From: Roseburia hominis
GTDB lineage: Bacteria; Bacillota; Clostridia; Lachnospirales; Lachnospiraceae
Reading direction: 5' to 3'
NCBI GenBank assembly: GCA_040702975.1
Contig: CP159990.1
Coordinates: forward strand, 1,736,001 to 1,800,000
Length of the DNA: 64,000 nucleotides
Shown: positions 26,341 through 39,000 of the stretch, piece by piece
How the letters are laid out: each line of letters opens with the position of its first letter
Position numbering within the stretch: position 1 is the stretch's first letter
Program-made: the position numbers and the translations under genes
The notes under the pieces: generated by a model
Databases searched by the model: none
The model's input: only the letters and a program-made list of their open reading frames with translations
What the model was told of the DNA's origin: nothing

Positions 26341-26623
26341 CAACAGGAACTGTAATTTGACTGTTGGCAGAGAGTTTTGTTAAGTTCATAAAATCAGTTC
26401 TTTTTATTCTTGAAATTTAAAGAAAACTTGAGGTCGCTTTTATTATATCTAAATCAGGAGGAAAAGTAAACCGAACACAGAAAAATCAGTAGAAAAATTG
26501 TAAAAAAGGACTATTCTTTTTTGAAAAAAAGTGTATACTTTTAAAGTATTTTTAAAAATAATATAGCAGAACCCTGTTTGAAGATTAGGACAGGATTCGA
26601 TTCGGACGAGGAAGCCCCAGAAG
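26341..26623. repeat. 283-bp direct repeat, copy A
   Basis: From CAACAGGAACTG to GAAGCCCCAGAAG it matches 27699-27982 with only scattered differences, roughly 93% by eye. It contains a 3'-truncated copy of the abrB-like antitoxin 5' end (minus strand), the divergent promoter region, and the 5' arm of the pyrG-leader terminator. It then switches abruptly to GNAT coding sequence. Confidence 0.8.
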
Positions 26624-27009
26624 TCAGAGGCCGTCTGGAGGCCTACCCGGATCATTTCCGGCTTTTGCTGGACGGAGAAAAGCTGGTGGGATTTGTGAAT
26701 GGAATGGTGACGGATCTGCCGGATCTTACCGACGAGATGTATGAGAATGCAGCGATGCATGACGAGAACGGGAAATGGCAGATGATTTTTGGGGTGGATA
26801 CCATACCGGAATATCGGAACCAGGGGTGCGCGGGACGCCTTCTGGCGCGGGCAATCGAGGACGCCAGAGGGCAGAACCGGGAGGGATTGGTTCTTACCTG
26901 CAAGGAGAAGCTGCTCCATTATTATGCAAAATTTGGATTTGTAAATGAAGGGATTTCTGAATCGGTTCACGGGAATGTGACCTGGTATCAGATGAGACTG
27001 AAGTTTTAA
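26578..27009 (+). pseudogene. 5'-truncated paralogue of the GNAT acetyltransferase
   Basis: From about 26624 the sequence equals the gene at 6341-6823 from its Arg-31 region (RGRLE) to the end. The first 30 codons, which form the first strand and helix of the fold, are replaced by leader DNA of the 283-bp repeat, read from a TTG at 26578. The acetyl-CoA motif (YRNQGCAGRLLARAI) is intact, but the protein is probably not functional. The sequence just after the stop also resembles that after the left copy, so a whole segment was duplicated. Confidence 0.7.
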
Positions 27010-27089
27010 AGCAGGGAACGGAAGTGTTGCTTGCTTACCTGGTGTGTGGATTCACAGCTCTCATTTTTGTCCTGCAGGAGTATGCTGCT

Positions 27090-27488
27090 CTATTCTACGA
27101 CACCCTCACTTTCAAAGAACTGTGCGACTGTCATGCATTTTGGGTGTTCCATATCAAGGCAGAGAAAATCTTTGTCCCCTGTCAGGATAATGTCAACATC
27201 CGATACAATTGCCGCATTTAAGATGGGCTGGTCTTTCGCGTCCCTTATCAGCTTTTCCGCATGGTCTACCGCCGGAATCAGCTCATAGGACATTTCAGCA
27301 AGCAGGACTTCCGCATCCGGCAGATACTTCGGTGCTTTCCGTCTCAAAATATCGCGCAATTCTGCGATGTTCCGGTCACATAAGACAATTTCGTGATGAT
27401 CTGCAACATACAAAAGAGCCTGCGCTGGTTTCGACCGTGGAAATGCCAATGCAGAAAATAGGATATTTGTATCAATCAGGATCCGCAT
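27090..27488 (-). CDS. PIN-family toxin of a type II toxin-antitoxin system (COG1569-like)
   Basis: 132 residues. RILIDTNILFSAL gives the first Asp and DAKDQPILNAAIVSDVDIILTGDKDF the central and C-terminal acidic residues of the putative ribonuclease site. It begins one base after the antitoxin stop (TAAAATG), so the pair is coupled. It differs strongly from the PIN toxin at 7270-7698, so the window holds two unrelated pairs. Confidence 0.85.
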   Translation of the reverse strand: MRILIDTNILFSALAFPRSKPAQALLYVADHHEIVLCDRNIAELRDILRRKAPKYLPDAEVLLAEMSYELIPAVDHAEKLIRDAKDQPILNAAIVSDVDIILTGDKDFLCLDMEHPKCMTVAQFFESEGVVE

Positions 27489-27489
27489 T

Positions 27490-27747
27490 TTACCTGTCCT
27501 TTCCGTACCGTACTTCGTCTACAAGTGCCTGAATGTCATCCTCGCTGGTAATTCCCATAGTTTCAGCAGCGCCGGAAAAAGCCGCCTGCGCTTTGCGGAT
27601 GGCCTGTGTGGATGCGTTACTCATAACAATTTCTCCGTCCTGTTTTTGGAAAAATAAGATTTTATCGCCGGACTTTAAGCCAAGCAGACGGCGAATTTCA
27701 ACAGGAACTGTAATTTGACCGTTGGCAGAGAGTTTTGCTAAGTTCAT
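27490..27747 (-). CDS. AbrB/SpoVT-type antitoxin
   Basis: 85 residues. LAKLSANGQITVPVEIRRLLGLKSGDKILF is the swapped-hairpin AbrB DNA-binding domain; the C-terminal helix, EDDIQALVDEVRYGK, should wrap the toxin. The ATG follows AAAGGA by 9 bp. The promoter lies in the shared region with pyrG, and autoregulation is likely. The first 49 bp of the gene are duplicated in the repeat at 26341. Confidence 0.85.
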   Translation of the reverse strand: MNLAKLSANGQITVPVEIRRLLGLKSGDKILFFQKQDGEIVMSNASTQAIRKAQAAFSGAAETMGITSEDDIQALVDEVRYGKDR

Positions 27748-27982
27748 AAAATCAGTCCTTTCTATTCTTGAGATTTAAAGAAAACTTGAGGTCACTTTTA
27801 TTATATCCAAATCAGAAGGAAAAGTAAACCGAACACAGAAAAAACAGTATAAAAATTGTAAAAAAGGACTATTCTTTTTTAAAAAAAAGGTGTATACTTT
27901 TAAAGTATTTTTAAATATAATATAGCAGAATCCTGTTTGAAGATTAGGATAGGATTCGATTCGGACGAGGAAGCCCCAGAAG
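27699..27982. repeat. 283-bp direct repeat, copy B
   Basis: The functional version: the antitoxin 5' end, the region between antitoxin and pyrG, and the 5' arm of the pyrG-leader hairpin. Copies A and B flank the GNAT fragment and the PIN/AbrB genes, spaced by 1358 bp. Confidence 0.8.
27893..27921 (+). promoter_or_regulatory. Probable pyrG promoter
   Basis: Consensus TATAAT at 27916-27921 with a weak -35 (TATACT, 27893-27898) 17 bp upstream. Start point expected near 27927, giving a 150-nt leader that contains a terminator. Confidence 0.5.
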
Positions 27983-28000
27983 CATTTCTGGAGGCTTTTT
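27971..28000 (+). terminator. Terminator hairpin inside the pyrG leader (possible attenuator)
   Basis: AAGCC-CCAGAA (27971-27981), loop GCAT, TTCTGG (27986-27991), one bulged A, GGCTT (27993-27997), then TTTTT and a second T6 run shortly after. It lies between the promoter and the pyrG ATG, so pyrG expression requires read-through. Confidence 0.65.
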
Positions 28001-28076
28001 CTGCTTTTTTATCCCGTAAGAAAGTGTGGAGGGTATGGTAAAAAGTGAGTAGTATCTAAGTGGAGGAGGCAGCAGT

Positions 28077-29693
28077 ATGGCAGTAAAATATGTGTTTGTG
28101 ACAGGCGGCGTGGTATCCGGGCTCGGCAAGGGAATCACGGCGGCCTCGCTGGGGAGGCTCTTAAAAGCCAGAGGTTACACGGTAACGATGCAGAAGTTCG
28201 ATCCCTACATCAATATTGATCCGGGCACCATGAATCCGGTGCAGCACGGGGAAGTGTTCGTGACCGATGACGGGGCGGAGACAGACCTGGATCTGGGACA
28301 CTATGAACGTTTTATTGATGAAAGTCTGACGAAAAATTCTAATGTGACGACTGGGAAGATCTACTGGTCCGTCCTGCAGAAAGAGCGCCGGGGGGACTTC
28401 GGCGGGGGAACGGTGCAGGTGATCCCGCATATTACGAACGAGATCAAGAGCCGTTTTTACAGGAATCCGTCTGCCAAAGATACGGAGATCGCGATCATTG
28501 AAGTGGGCGGAACTGTGGGCGATATCGAAAGCCAGCCCTTCCTGGAATCCATCCGTCAGTTTCAGCATGATATCGGGCATGAGAATGCGATCCTGATCCA
28601 CGTCACGCTGATTCCTTACCTGCGCGCATCGCAGGAAATGAAGACGAAGCCCACCCAGGCAAGCGTAAAGGAATTGCAGGGAATGGGAATCTGGCCGGAC
28701 GTGATCGTCTGCCGGTCGGAACATGCGCTTGACGACCAGATCAAGGACAAGATTGCGCTGTTCTGCAACGTTCCTGCCAGCCATGTGCTGCAGAATCTGG
28801 ACGTGGAATACCTGTATGAAGCGCCGCTTGCCATGGAGAAGGAGCATCTGGCGTCGGTCGTATGTGAATGTCTGCATCTTAACTGTCCCGAGCCGGACCT
28901 CAAGGACTGGACGGAGATGGTGGACTGTCTGCGCAATCCGACGCAGGAGGTGACCGTTGCCCTGGTGGGAAAATACATCCAGCTCCATGACGCCTACATC
29001 AGCGTGGTGGAGGCGCTGAAGCACGGCGGAATCTACAGTCATACCACCGTGAATATCAAATGGGTGGACTCGGAGAAGGTGACCTCGGAAAATGCAGAGG
29101 AGTTTCTCGGCGACGTGTGCGGCATTCTGGTGCCCGGCGGCTTTGGGGACCGGGGAATCGAAGGAAAAATCGAAGCAATCCGGTATGCGAGAACACATGG
29201 CGTTCCATTTCTGGGGCTCTGCCTTGGAATGCAGCTTGCCATCGTGGAATTTGCGCGGAATGTCGTTGGGTATCACGACGCACATAGTGTGGAGCTAAGG
29301 CCTGATACCACACATCCGGTCATCCATATTATGCCGGATCAGGTCGGTATCGAAGACATAGGAGGAACCCTGCGCCTGGGAGCGTATCCCTGTGTGCTCA
29401 GTGAGGAATCAAAGGCCTATGCCCTGTATGGGGAGAAGGAGATCAGGGAGAGGCACCGGCACCGCTATGAGGTCAATAATGACTACCGCGAAGTGCTCGT
29501 AAAGCACGGCATGAGGCTTTCCGGCCTCTCGCCGGACGGAAGGATCGTGGAGATGATCGAGATACCGGAGCACCCATGGTTCATCGGAACACAGGCGCAT
29601 CCGGAACTGAAATCAAGGCCGAATAAACCCCATCCGTTGTTCCGGGGATTCGTGGAAGCATCAATGCAGTTCCGAAATGAAAGAGAAGGATAA
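28077..29693 (+). CDS. pyrG: CTP synthase
   Basis: 538 residues; makes CTP from UTP, ATP and glutamine. The N-terminal amidoligase domain begins [23 protein letters not shown] (P-loop). Conserved stretches such as [13 protein letters not shown] and [11 protein letters not shown], which coordinate UTP and Mg2+, are intact. The C-terminal class I glutamine amidotransferase has Cys382 in LGLCLGMQ and a distal His/Glu pair near [17 protein letters not shown] precedes the ATG by 7 bp. Expression is probably limited by the leader terminator. In Bacillus, pyrG attenuation depends on GGG at the transcript start, which is not seen here. Confidence 0.97.
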   Translation: MAVKYVFVTGGVVSGLGKGITAASLGRLLKARGYTVTMQKFDPYINIDPGTMNPVQHGEVFVTDDGAETDLDLGHYERFIDESLTKNSNVTTGKIYWSVLQKERRGDFGGGTVQVIPHITNEIKSRFYRNPSAKDTEIAIIEVGGTVGDIESQPFLESIRQFQHDIGHENAILIHVTLIPYLRASQEMKTKPTQASVKELQGMGIWPDVIVCRSEHALDDQIKDKIALFCNVPASHVLQNLDVEYLYEAPLAMEKEHLASVVCECLHLNCPEPDLKDWTEMVDCLRNPTQEVTVALVGKYIQLHDAYISVVEALKHGGIYSHTTVNIKWVDSEKVTSENAEEFLGDVCGILVPGGFGDRGIEGKIEAIRYARTHGVPFLGLCLGMQLAIVEFARNVVGYHDAHSVELRPDTTHPVIHIMPDQVGIEDIGGTLRLGAYPCVLSEESKAYALYGEKEIRERHRHRYEVNNDYREVLVKHGMRLSGLSPDGRIVEMIEIPEHPWFIGTQAHPELKSRPNKPHPLFRGFVEASMQFRNEREG

Positions 29694-29702
29694 GAGAACC
29701 TG

Positions 29703-29740
29703 AAAGAGTGCGTGTGACAAGAAGTGCAGGCACTCTTTTT
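29703..29740 (+). terminator. pyrG terminator
   Basis: AAAGAGTGC (29703-29711)/GCACTCTTT (29730-29738) with a T-rich tail, 10 bp after the stop codon. Confidence 0.8.
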
Positions 29741-30096
29741 CTGACAATTTTTATGTGCAGCTGTTATTCCGGAAGAGTTGGTTGTCAAAACTTTTGAAAA
29801 ACAGCTAAATATGCAAAATTAACGTAATTTAAAACAAAATTAACCTGTCTGGGCAGAGGAAAAAGTGTTATAATATAGTAAGCTATGTATATTAGGGGAA
29901 ATCCTGCCTTTGGGATATATGGGAATTCATGGGAGGAAGCGGTCAAACGCTCCATTTTTGCAGGAATTGAGGGGATTTTTCGGAAACCTCATTTCGGAAA
30001 AATATTTTGTGAAAATACATAAATATGCTATACTAAAATTAAGTGGGATAATAGGATATGTATATATATATTTAATAAATGAGGGTAAGTAAACAG
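29741..30096. other. Leader region of the pilus operon
   Basis: 356 bp with two promoter candidates: TATAAT at 29869-29874 with a weak -35, and the better one at 30007-30034. Between them lies a possible small hairpin (TGAGG...CCTCA, about 29968-29991). I searched by eye for the conserved parts of c-di-GMP-I and -II riboswitches, expected before clostridial pilus genes, and did not find them. Confidence 0.5.
30007..30034 (+). promoter_or_regulatory. Promoter of the type IV pilus operon
   Basis: TTGTGA (30007-30012), a 16-bp spacer and TATACT (30029-30034) with an extended -10 (TGC before TATACT). It lies 63 bp before the chosen start of the first gene. Confidence 0.6.
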
Positions 30097-33000
30097 ATGA
30101 AAATCAGGAATCATAAAAAGGGATTTACGTTACCGGAACTGGTCGTGACACTCATCGTTCTGGCGGTTATTTTGGCGATCGGAATTCCGACAGCCATTTA
30201 TTTTATTAAACGCGCCGAATTCCGGAAAAATGAAGAGAATGCAAAAACAATTTATATGGCGGCAGAGTCTGCCCTTACATGGTATCGTTCCTCCGGACAG
30301 TGGGAGGAGTTCCGGGAGGAGGTTCTCGCCAAGGGGATAAAGAACACCTCCTTTACCGATGAGAAGAGGAAGGACCGGATTTATGCAATCACGCTGGCTC
30401 CGGGCGCTTATGATACGGACGAAGGGAAGCAGAGCCCTGTGACAGAGCTCATGGATGATTTGACTTATTCGAAGGATTTGCTCTCCTCCGGTGCAGTTGC
30501 TATTGAGATCGATGTGGAATCCGGGCATGTGTATTCAGCATTCTATGGTACCAGATGCAAGGGACTTGGCTATGGCACCAACGATGAGGGTAAGATTCTG
30601 GATATGGATGACAGAGGGTATGACAGCCGGAGGGAGAGGCTTCTCGGCTATTATTCTGCGGATGATACCACCGATGTGGTCGATCTGGATCCAGTAAGGC
30701 TTAAGGTGACTAGTATCAGTCTGGTGAACAGTGAGACCCTGTACCTGAACTGGTCAAGTAATTCCCGACATGACAATCTGGACCTGGAGTTCTATGTTGT
30801 ATTTTATGAGAAGAACAGCCGCAAGGAGTTGTTCCGGCTTACTGTGAACAGGGCGAAGGCCAGAGGGAATGGCTGGAGCGAGTCTGCCTCGGACGCGGCA
30901 TCCATTACACAGCTCCAAATGGTTGTAAATAACAAAGAGATAGAAGGCTGGAATTTCCCGCTCACCTACAAGGACGGGGCGTTCTCCCTTGTGCTTGACG
31001 GTATGATGTCGGCAGACGTGCTTGCCGCGCTTAAGCAGACGGGGATTTCTGAAGATACAATGACTGGCCTACATAAGAGCTCGGATATGAGCATCACCCG
31101 CCTTGCCCGAATCGGCGGGATTAAGACGACAAGTGGGGTTGATCTGAGCAATCCGCAGAATATCTATGCGACTGTACAGGCAGTATCTACCTACCAGAAC
31201 ACAGAAGGGGATACCAGCGAGTACCGGCAGAGTGCGGTGGTCACCTCCAATACGGCGAATACCATGTATGCAGATGACACGAAGAGGGAGAGCGGCACAC
31301 TTAAGGCGGGAATCGCAGCGTTCCGCCATCTTTCCAATATCCGGTATTGCAGTGCGGATCAAGCGGCAGAATTTACGTTGGAAGGCGAGGAGATGGACTG
31401 GAATTCGGAAGGAACCGGTCTGTATGGCTATACGGTAAGCAATAGTGGGGCGCAAAAGCTCCAGTGGAAGGCGAATGACGGTCAGATGGGCTTTCCTGCG
31501 ATTCCGGAGCTTGCTGCAAACCACTCGTTAGATGGCGGCCTCGACAGCAGCAAGATTAGTAATCTGCGCCTGGGAACCGACTCCGTAGCAGATGATGCTG
31601 CGACCACGAAGTTTGGTATTGATAAGACAAAGTACAGTGGATTATTCTGCAAGGCGGAAGGCAGCATCTCGAATATCACATTTAGGAATCCTTCTGTTGT
31701 GATGGCAGATATATCTGGAGACTCCCTGGCGGAGACGTCAGATTTTCGGTATATACATGGTGTCGGGATTGTAGCAGGTCTGAGTACAGGAGACCTTACA
31801 AATATAAAGATTACGACAGATTCACCGGATAAAGCGGTGATGAATGTCCTGTTACCCGATGACAGGGCTGGTTTGAACCCGACTACAAGAACCGCCGGTG
31901 TCGGTGGAATCGCCGGAATCATTCAGGGTAAAAAGGATGCGAAGATTAGCGGGCTGTCGGTATCCGGCGTGATTACGGCAAAACTTCCGGATCCGGGAAC
32001 TGCCACGGCCGGACATACAGAAGAAATGGCGAAGAATTACCAGTATGGTGTCGGCGGACTCTTCGGCTATGCGGATTTGAAGACAGGCGCCAGAATCACG
32101 CGGTGTGAGAATCATGCAGATGTCTCAGCCAACCTTTTTGCGGGCGGAATCGCAGGGCACGTCGACGGTTCCTTTAAGGCTGACGAATATAACTACAATG
32201 ACCCAGGGGCGATGTCGAATCTCACAGAGTGTGAAAATGATGGGCTCATTCTGTGTACTACAGGACATGAGGACAGAGAATACAAGATAGAGGGAAGGTA
32301 TTTTGGAGGCGTTGTTGGGTATGCGCATCAGGTGCTGGTTTATGATGCCTCCAGTGCGTCCGGACGCGCATCCGGATTTACCTACTCAAAAGAGAAGCAG
32401 GAATTGTTAAAAGGACAGTATGTAGGCGGAATTATGGGCTTCGGGACGGACTGCCTGCTGCTTAAATGCAATACGGAGAATAAGGGGTACATTCTCGGCT
32501 CTGACTATGTGGGCGGTATTGTCGGTGGACTGACACAGCACAGTAACAGCTTTAGCAGAATCGGCGGCGGTATCGGCGTGACAACCAATGCCGGTTATGT
32601 TATCGGCAGGAATTATGTGGGCGGTATTATCGGGAAAAATGACGGCCAGAACAAGATAGAGGACTGCGTTAATAACGGTGTGGCGGCAGGCTATAACGCG
32701 TATATCGGAGGCATCGTGGGGTATAATGGCGAGAAGGCAATCATAAGTAACTGTGCAAGCTATATCTCCGACCACAGCGGCGTGATCTTCAACCAGATCG
32801 TTAACACGTGGCAGGCAACCGGAAGCTATGCAGGTGGTATCGCCGGATATAATAATGGAACGATTAATTTTAAAAATGGTGCTAATGGTAAAATAACAGT
32901 CAAGTCCGTGGCTGGCATCGTAGTTGGTCAGGATTATGTGGGCGGCGTGGTTGGTTTTAATGATACGAAAGCGAATCTGGATGTGGATTATGTCCTGATC

Positions 33001-36000
33001 GGCGGCCGCATCTATGCCTATGGAGACTGTGCGGGCGGATATATCGGACTGAATGCGTCGACGCAGATTCTGGATGACGACATAGAGATCAGACCTACCA
33101 GTGTGCGCGGCACCTACTGTGTGGGCGGTTGTATCGGTGCAAATGTGGTGGATTTGGAAAGTGATACCACAATGGACGGTTTTCGCACAAATAATACGCT
33201 GGGCAGTCTTACGGCAAAAGCATTTGCCGGAGGAGTGATCGGTTATCAGAGAACTTATACGGCGAGCCAGTTAGGCCTGTCCCGGGGAGAGAGTATTCTC
33301 TCCTATGTACAGCAGAATAAGGGAAGCCTCCTCCCGCAGCTTGATGGGGAGAATCTTCCGACGGAGGTGGCCAGGTCAGGGAATATGCGTCAACTGATTC
33401 TGACGGATAAGAGAAATTCGAATACGACCTCTTTAAGTGCTGCCATTAATAATCTGCCTGTTCGCGCGCAAATGTATGTGGGCGGTGTGCTGGGCTACTG
33501 TGAGGACGAAAGTAGACTGGTGATAAAGAACTGTAAGAATGCAGGACATATCTCAAGACCTGCTCATTCAGAGTTTGCGACCAGCGCAGACGGCGTCAGT
33601 GTGGTCCGGTATCTGGCACACAGCGGCGTTGCATCAGCGAACGTCGACCCGGATATCAAGGCGGATATGGCGGGCGGCGTGATAGGAGCGAACCTTACGA
33701 ATCAGGTGATCGATCACTGTGCAAATACAGGAAACATTACCGGATTCACCTGTCTGGGCGGCGTGGTCGGCTTCAATGGCGGAGGAATCTTCAACTGTGA
33801 GCTGGCCGGAAACTTCGGGAATGCCAGTCAGGATTATGTGGGCGGAATCGCGGGACTTAACATTAAGACTTCAGAAAATCCGCTTACCTATAAAGATTAC
33901 AGGAATGATGAGAAGAGTTATATCCCCGGCATCATAGCGGCCTGCAGGGTCAATGGCCGTGTGACGGTCACCGGACGGGACACGGTGGGCGGAATCGCAG
34001 CATATAATCTTCCGGGTGGTGTGATACAGGATAGTGTATGTGTCGGTAACATCACGGCATATGCAAATTGCGCCGGAGGTATTAGCGGACGTAATGGAGG
34101 AACGGTGCTGGCAGCGGAGGATCAGGAATCAGGGAAACGTACCATTTCCGGACGGAATGGTCAGAGAATCGGCGGCCTTGTTGGATATAATGAAGCAACC
34201 GGCAGTATCCAGATATCCGGCAGCACTCAGGTATCCGGGAATAAAGAAGTAACAGCAGTAGGTAAAGGGGTTACTGTGATCGGCGGGCAGAATGTCGGCG
34301 GCCTGATCGGTGAGAATCAGGGTACCTTTGGAACAGATCAAGGCGTACTGGTGTGCGAAGCGGCAAATGTGCGTGCGCTTAGAGGCTATGCAGGCGGCAT
34401 TGCGGGCATTTCGTCAAGTAACATCAAAAATGCAAAGAATGCTTCTGCACAAGTGACGGCGGATACCGGCCTGGCCGGAGGAATCGTATCCCATAATCTT
34501 GCAGGGGGTGAGATTGCTTCCTGTACGAATGTGGGAAATGTAAATAGTAACTATGGCTATGCCGGTGGTATTGTGGCGGAGAACTATGGAACAATCAGCG
34601 ACTGTAGTGTGTTAAAGGTGGACGGAGGAATCACTATCCGAAGCCGTCATGCAGCGCAGACTGGTGCGATATGTGCCGTGAATTACGCCGGTGCAGTGAT
34701 AGAAGAAAGCGCGCCGGGTACGGGCGTGATGCTGGATGGCGATGGAGCAGTCTATGGAGCTGTGACCGGACTCAACCAGGGAACAGTGAAAAATGCGGAA
34801 CTTAAGGAAATGCCGGACATCCGAAGCAGTGCGATCGGATTGTCTGTGGGCGGAGCGGCAGGAGTCAACCAGGCTCGGATTGAGAGTATTACGGCTAAGG
34901 AGAACTTCGAGAATTTCAGCAATTATCGTTATCTTGGCGGTATTGCAGGTGAGAACACGGCCAAAGCCGTGGTCACTGGAAGCAGCTACGCAGGGAAGAT
35001 GACGGAAAACGGTGGAAGTACCGTGGGCAATTGCTACGGCGGAATCGTGGGAGTCAACTCCGGTAATGTTACGGAATGTAAGGTAGAAGCGCTTATTATG
35101 AACATCAAGGGAGCGTACACTGCCACAGGAACGAGCACTGCCCAGCAGAAGGAAGCGATGGCGTCCCACACGGGCGGTATCGTGGGTAAGAATGAAGAGG
35201 CCGGAGTAATCAGCGACAGTTATCTGGATGCGGCAAAAGGAAGAATAGCTGTGGACAGCGGCATGGCAGGAGGCGTAGCCGGTTACAATAAGGGCATGAT
35301 CAGCCGCTGCGGCGATCAGTCTACCGTTGGGAAGATGAGTGGCTATACAGGAAGCGAGAGTATCGACAAGCTGTGTGCGAACATGAAAATAACAGCAAAT
35401 ACCAGCTATGTGAATTGGGAAGCAAATCAGTCGGTAGAAAACCTTACATATAATAATTCCGGTTCTGTTTCAGACGGTAAGACACAGATGATTCTTTCAA
35501 CGAAGGGCAGTCTGGGAGGTATAACGGCCTACAATTCTCCGACCGGAGCGCTGGAGTATTGCGCGACCGGCGACTGGTTCCTGAATAACAAATCGGAGGA
35601 TATCAGTGTAGGTACCGGTGGCGTCATTGGTATGAATGAGTCCGAGAAGGATATGAAGTATCTGGTCAATCGGGCGTTTGTGGGAAGGCAGCTTCGCACG
35701 GGCACCACAAACCGTTTTGCCGGTGGCATTATCGGAAATCAGAGCAATTCCACTACGGAAGGCTGGACATTGTCTCATTGTGTGAATTACGGAACTATTT
35801 ACGGCTATAACTCCCACTATTCCGGTGGAATCATCGGACAGTGGACCGGAAGTGGCGGCAATATCGAGGAATGTCGGAATTATGGTAGCCTGCAGACTAC
35901 CTATAAAGCAGACTGGGTTGGTGCATCTGCAGGAATTGTAGCACAGCTTTATCACGCTTATGAGGGAAACACCTATAATATTATTAGCTGTGGAAACTTT

Positions 36001-39000
36001 GGAAGCATTTACGGGCAGGCAGGAAAATCTACGGATGTTGCGGCAAATGATAGTGCGGGAATTCTGGGAAATGTTACAACCTATCTGAAGAGTGCCTCAC
36101 AGGCGCAGAACTTTACGATTCAGGTATTAGACTGTGTCAACGGGCCGGGAGTAGAGATTTATTCCGGTTCTATGGCGTCGGGAATCGTGGGATTCTTTTC
36201 TTCGGATGCACCGAACGGTCCCAATGTAAGGAATTCTACTGGAAATATTAAGATTCGTATCGAACGTTGCCGGAACTTTGCGGCTGGTTTGTATGGCGTA
36301 CAGTATATGGCAGGCATATTCGGTGACCGCTATGGAGAAACAGGTGCAAAGAATACCATATTACAGGATTGTTATTCTGTGAATATTAATAGTGGAGGAA
36401 GACAGGATTTCCCTGTTGTATCGTTTACGGCAAATATAAATAATGAAAAGTATAGTAAGCCGGAATTTATTCAAGGAGATCATAATTATTTCTTTGATCA
36501 CCTGAATAACGCAAGTAGTTACCAGACGGGATTGTCATTGGCAGAAGGAAAGGAGAATGCAGGAAAAAGTAACGGCACGATTGTCAAGAGTGCATACGCA
36601 ATCGGGGATAGTCTGAGGCGTGCAAATAGCGACCGTGTATATATCATGCATAATCTGACAAAGAACAAGGATTTTGTAGCGTATTTGACAGATGAGGCGA
36701 AAAAACGTAATAGTATACTCGGAGCAAACTGTTATATCGATTCTTCCGATGGATGCGTTTACGATCATGAAGATAAGAAAATTGCCAAAATCTTATTTGA
36801 AATCCCGAATGAGATTCCGGCTAAAGATTATAGCAACACCGGTCGGGTTACTTCTTCTGACAGCGACTTCTACATATGTGTCCGCGAAGGATGGCGTGTG
36901 CAGGAAGGCGTGATGCCTGGAACAAAGAAGCTGAAAGCACCCAGTGGGGTCACAGCGAACCTGAGTAACGGCAAGATACAGCTTACGGTCACCCCGGCAG
37001 ATAATCCCGACCCTTGGGCTGAAAAGGGAAGCAAATGCGACCCGTTCAAATATGAGGTGGTAATATCAGTAGGAGGAACGGTTGTTGCCACGGAATATAT
37101 TTATTCAGAAAGCGGAAGCGTTTCCATACCGGCAAGTGCGGGGGGAGCGATAGAAGTTAAGGTTCGGGCAGTCAGCATGTATGATGACGTAGAGCCTTCA
37201 GATTATAAGGCCGCAGATGATATCACTGGAAAGACTTTATTACCGGCGCCCGATCTACGTGCGGAAGTGGTGTGGAATGGCAGTTGGTATCGTTATGAGA
37301 TATCGCTTAATAACCTGGAAGACTATAAGGCATTAGCAGGAAATAGCTGGAAGGTAGAAGCAGAAGTATTGGGTGGAAATATTACTCTGACTCCAGATGC
37401 TCCGACAGCGCAGGTGGAGGGTAATGAGAATACGCAACAGATTCTCGTACAGGCAAAACCAAATGGGAATTCAGACTATATTGAGTCCGCGGAAGTTTCC
37501 GTACCAGCATTCATGCCGAAATCATATCGTCCGGATACCCCGCTGGTGAGTTGGAATCCATCAGACTCAACAGAGCCGAAGGCTACTCCCGAGATTGCGG
37601 TGAGCGGTACTACCCTTGAAAACTTAAATATCACTGTATCTCTGACTCACTCAGGAAGGGAACTAAAGACGCCTCCAATCTATCGGGTAGATTTGATTGG
37701 AACCTGGAAAGAGGGAACACCTGAGGCGAAGGAGAATGTTGTCTTTGCCAGCAAGGACATCCTGATAGCGGCGCAGAGTACGGCATCAGCAAGCTTTACG
37801 GATCTGCCGGAATATTTAAGCCATGCGTCTGATTTGCGTGTACGTATCTGGCCCGCCGAGATGGGTCTGGGTCCGGTTTATACTTATCATGAACTGGATA
37901 CAGAAGAGGGTGCAAATTATGTGCAGATGACAGGAATCGGTGATGATGGAAAGCCGGTTTATAAATATTTGTACGCTGACTGTCTGGTGAAAAGAAAAGG
38001 CGGGGATGCACAGGATCATGGCGACTACTACTACAGATACCGCTACCTCTCCGAGAATCCTGTTTTCACCTGGCTTTCGGCGCCCATACTTGTCGGCGTG
38101 ACGGATGGGGACGGCGGAGAGCTTACTCCGCAGTTTGACAGTGACGGAAATCTGCAGTACACCTTCTACTGGGATGCGGATGAAGTATTTGATGAGAATA
38201 ACAAATATGAGATCAGCCTCATGGGAATTGATGAAAATGATAATTCCGTGCTGATCGATACCACAGATCATGAACCGGAAGTGGGAACATATGAGGATAA
38301 GGCTGTCTGGATGCTCACCGTTCCGGCGGAGGATTGGAACTTCAAGAATGTGAAGCTCAGTGTCACCCGAATCGGAAATGAGGAAAACCATGAGATTGGT
38401 CTCACTTCCGAAGCCTCCTACAAGGTGCGTCAGCGCCTGCCAAGACCGGAACAGCCGAGTATCAGCATCGACAGCGTGGACGAATTATACTATACGGTAA
38501 CGTGGCCGGCAATCGCGTCGGAGGCGGGCTGTGCCGCTTACCAGTTATACGCACAGGTCTATGACGAAGGGTCGGGCGACTATGGAATTCCATTTGCGTT
38601 CGGAAATGCGGTAAATGCAGAGGGCAAAGAAGAATACAGCCAGACAATCAATCTGGAGGATTACGCGGGAGAGCAGATGCGTTTCTACCTGGTGGCTCAG
38701 GCAGATGCGGATTCGACGGATTATATCGACAGCGCGGCAGGTATCACCTACGACCTTACCGTGCCGGAGCGTATCGCTGCGCCGAAGGTTACCTGGGGTT
38801 CATCTTGGACTTATGACCGCACGAAGCCTTTGAGCATAGAGGGCTTCGAGACCGGAAACGCCAAGGACACCCTTACAGTAGATTTGAAGGCGGAGAATGA
38901 TAGTATCCCGCCTGGCGGAAGTGCATATCTGATGCGGGCATATGTCTATGAGACGAAGGACGCGGCACAGGCGGCGATCCAAAGTGCAAGTGCAGCAGCA

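Noticed and set aside
28161..29285. 374-residue minus-strand frame opposite pyrG
   Set aside because: Antisense shadow of a highly conserved gene; no independent evidence.
29741..30096. c-di-GMP riboswitch before the pilus operon
   Set aside because: Expected from other clostridial pilus loci, but I could not find the conserved core of class I or II. The region has only short hairpins.
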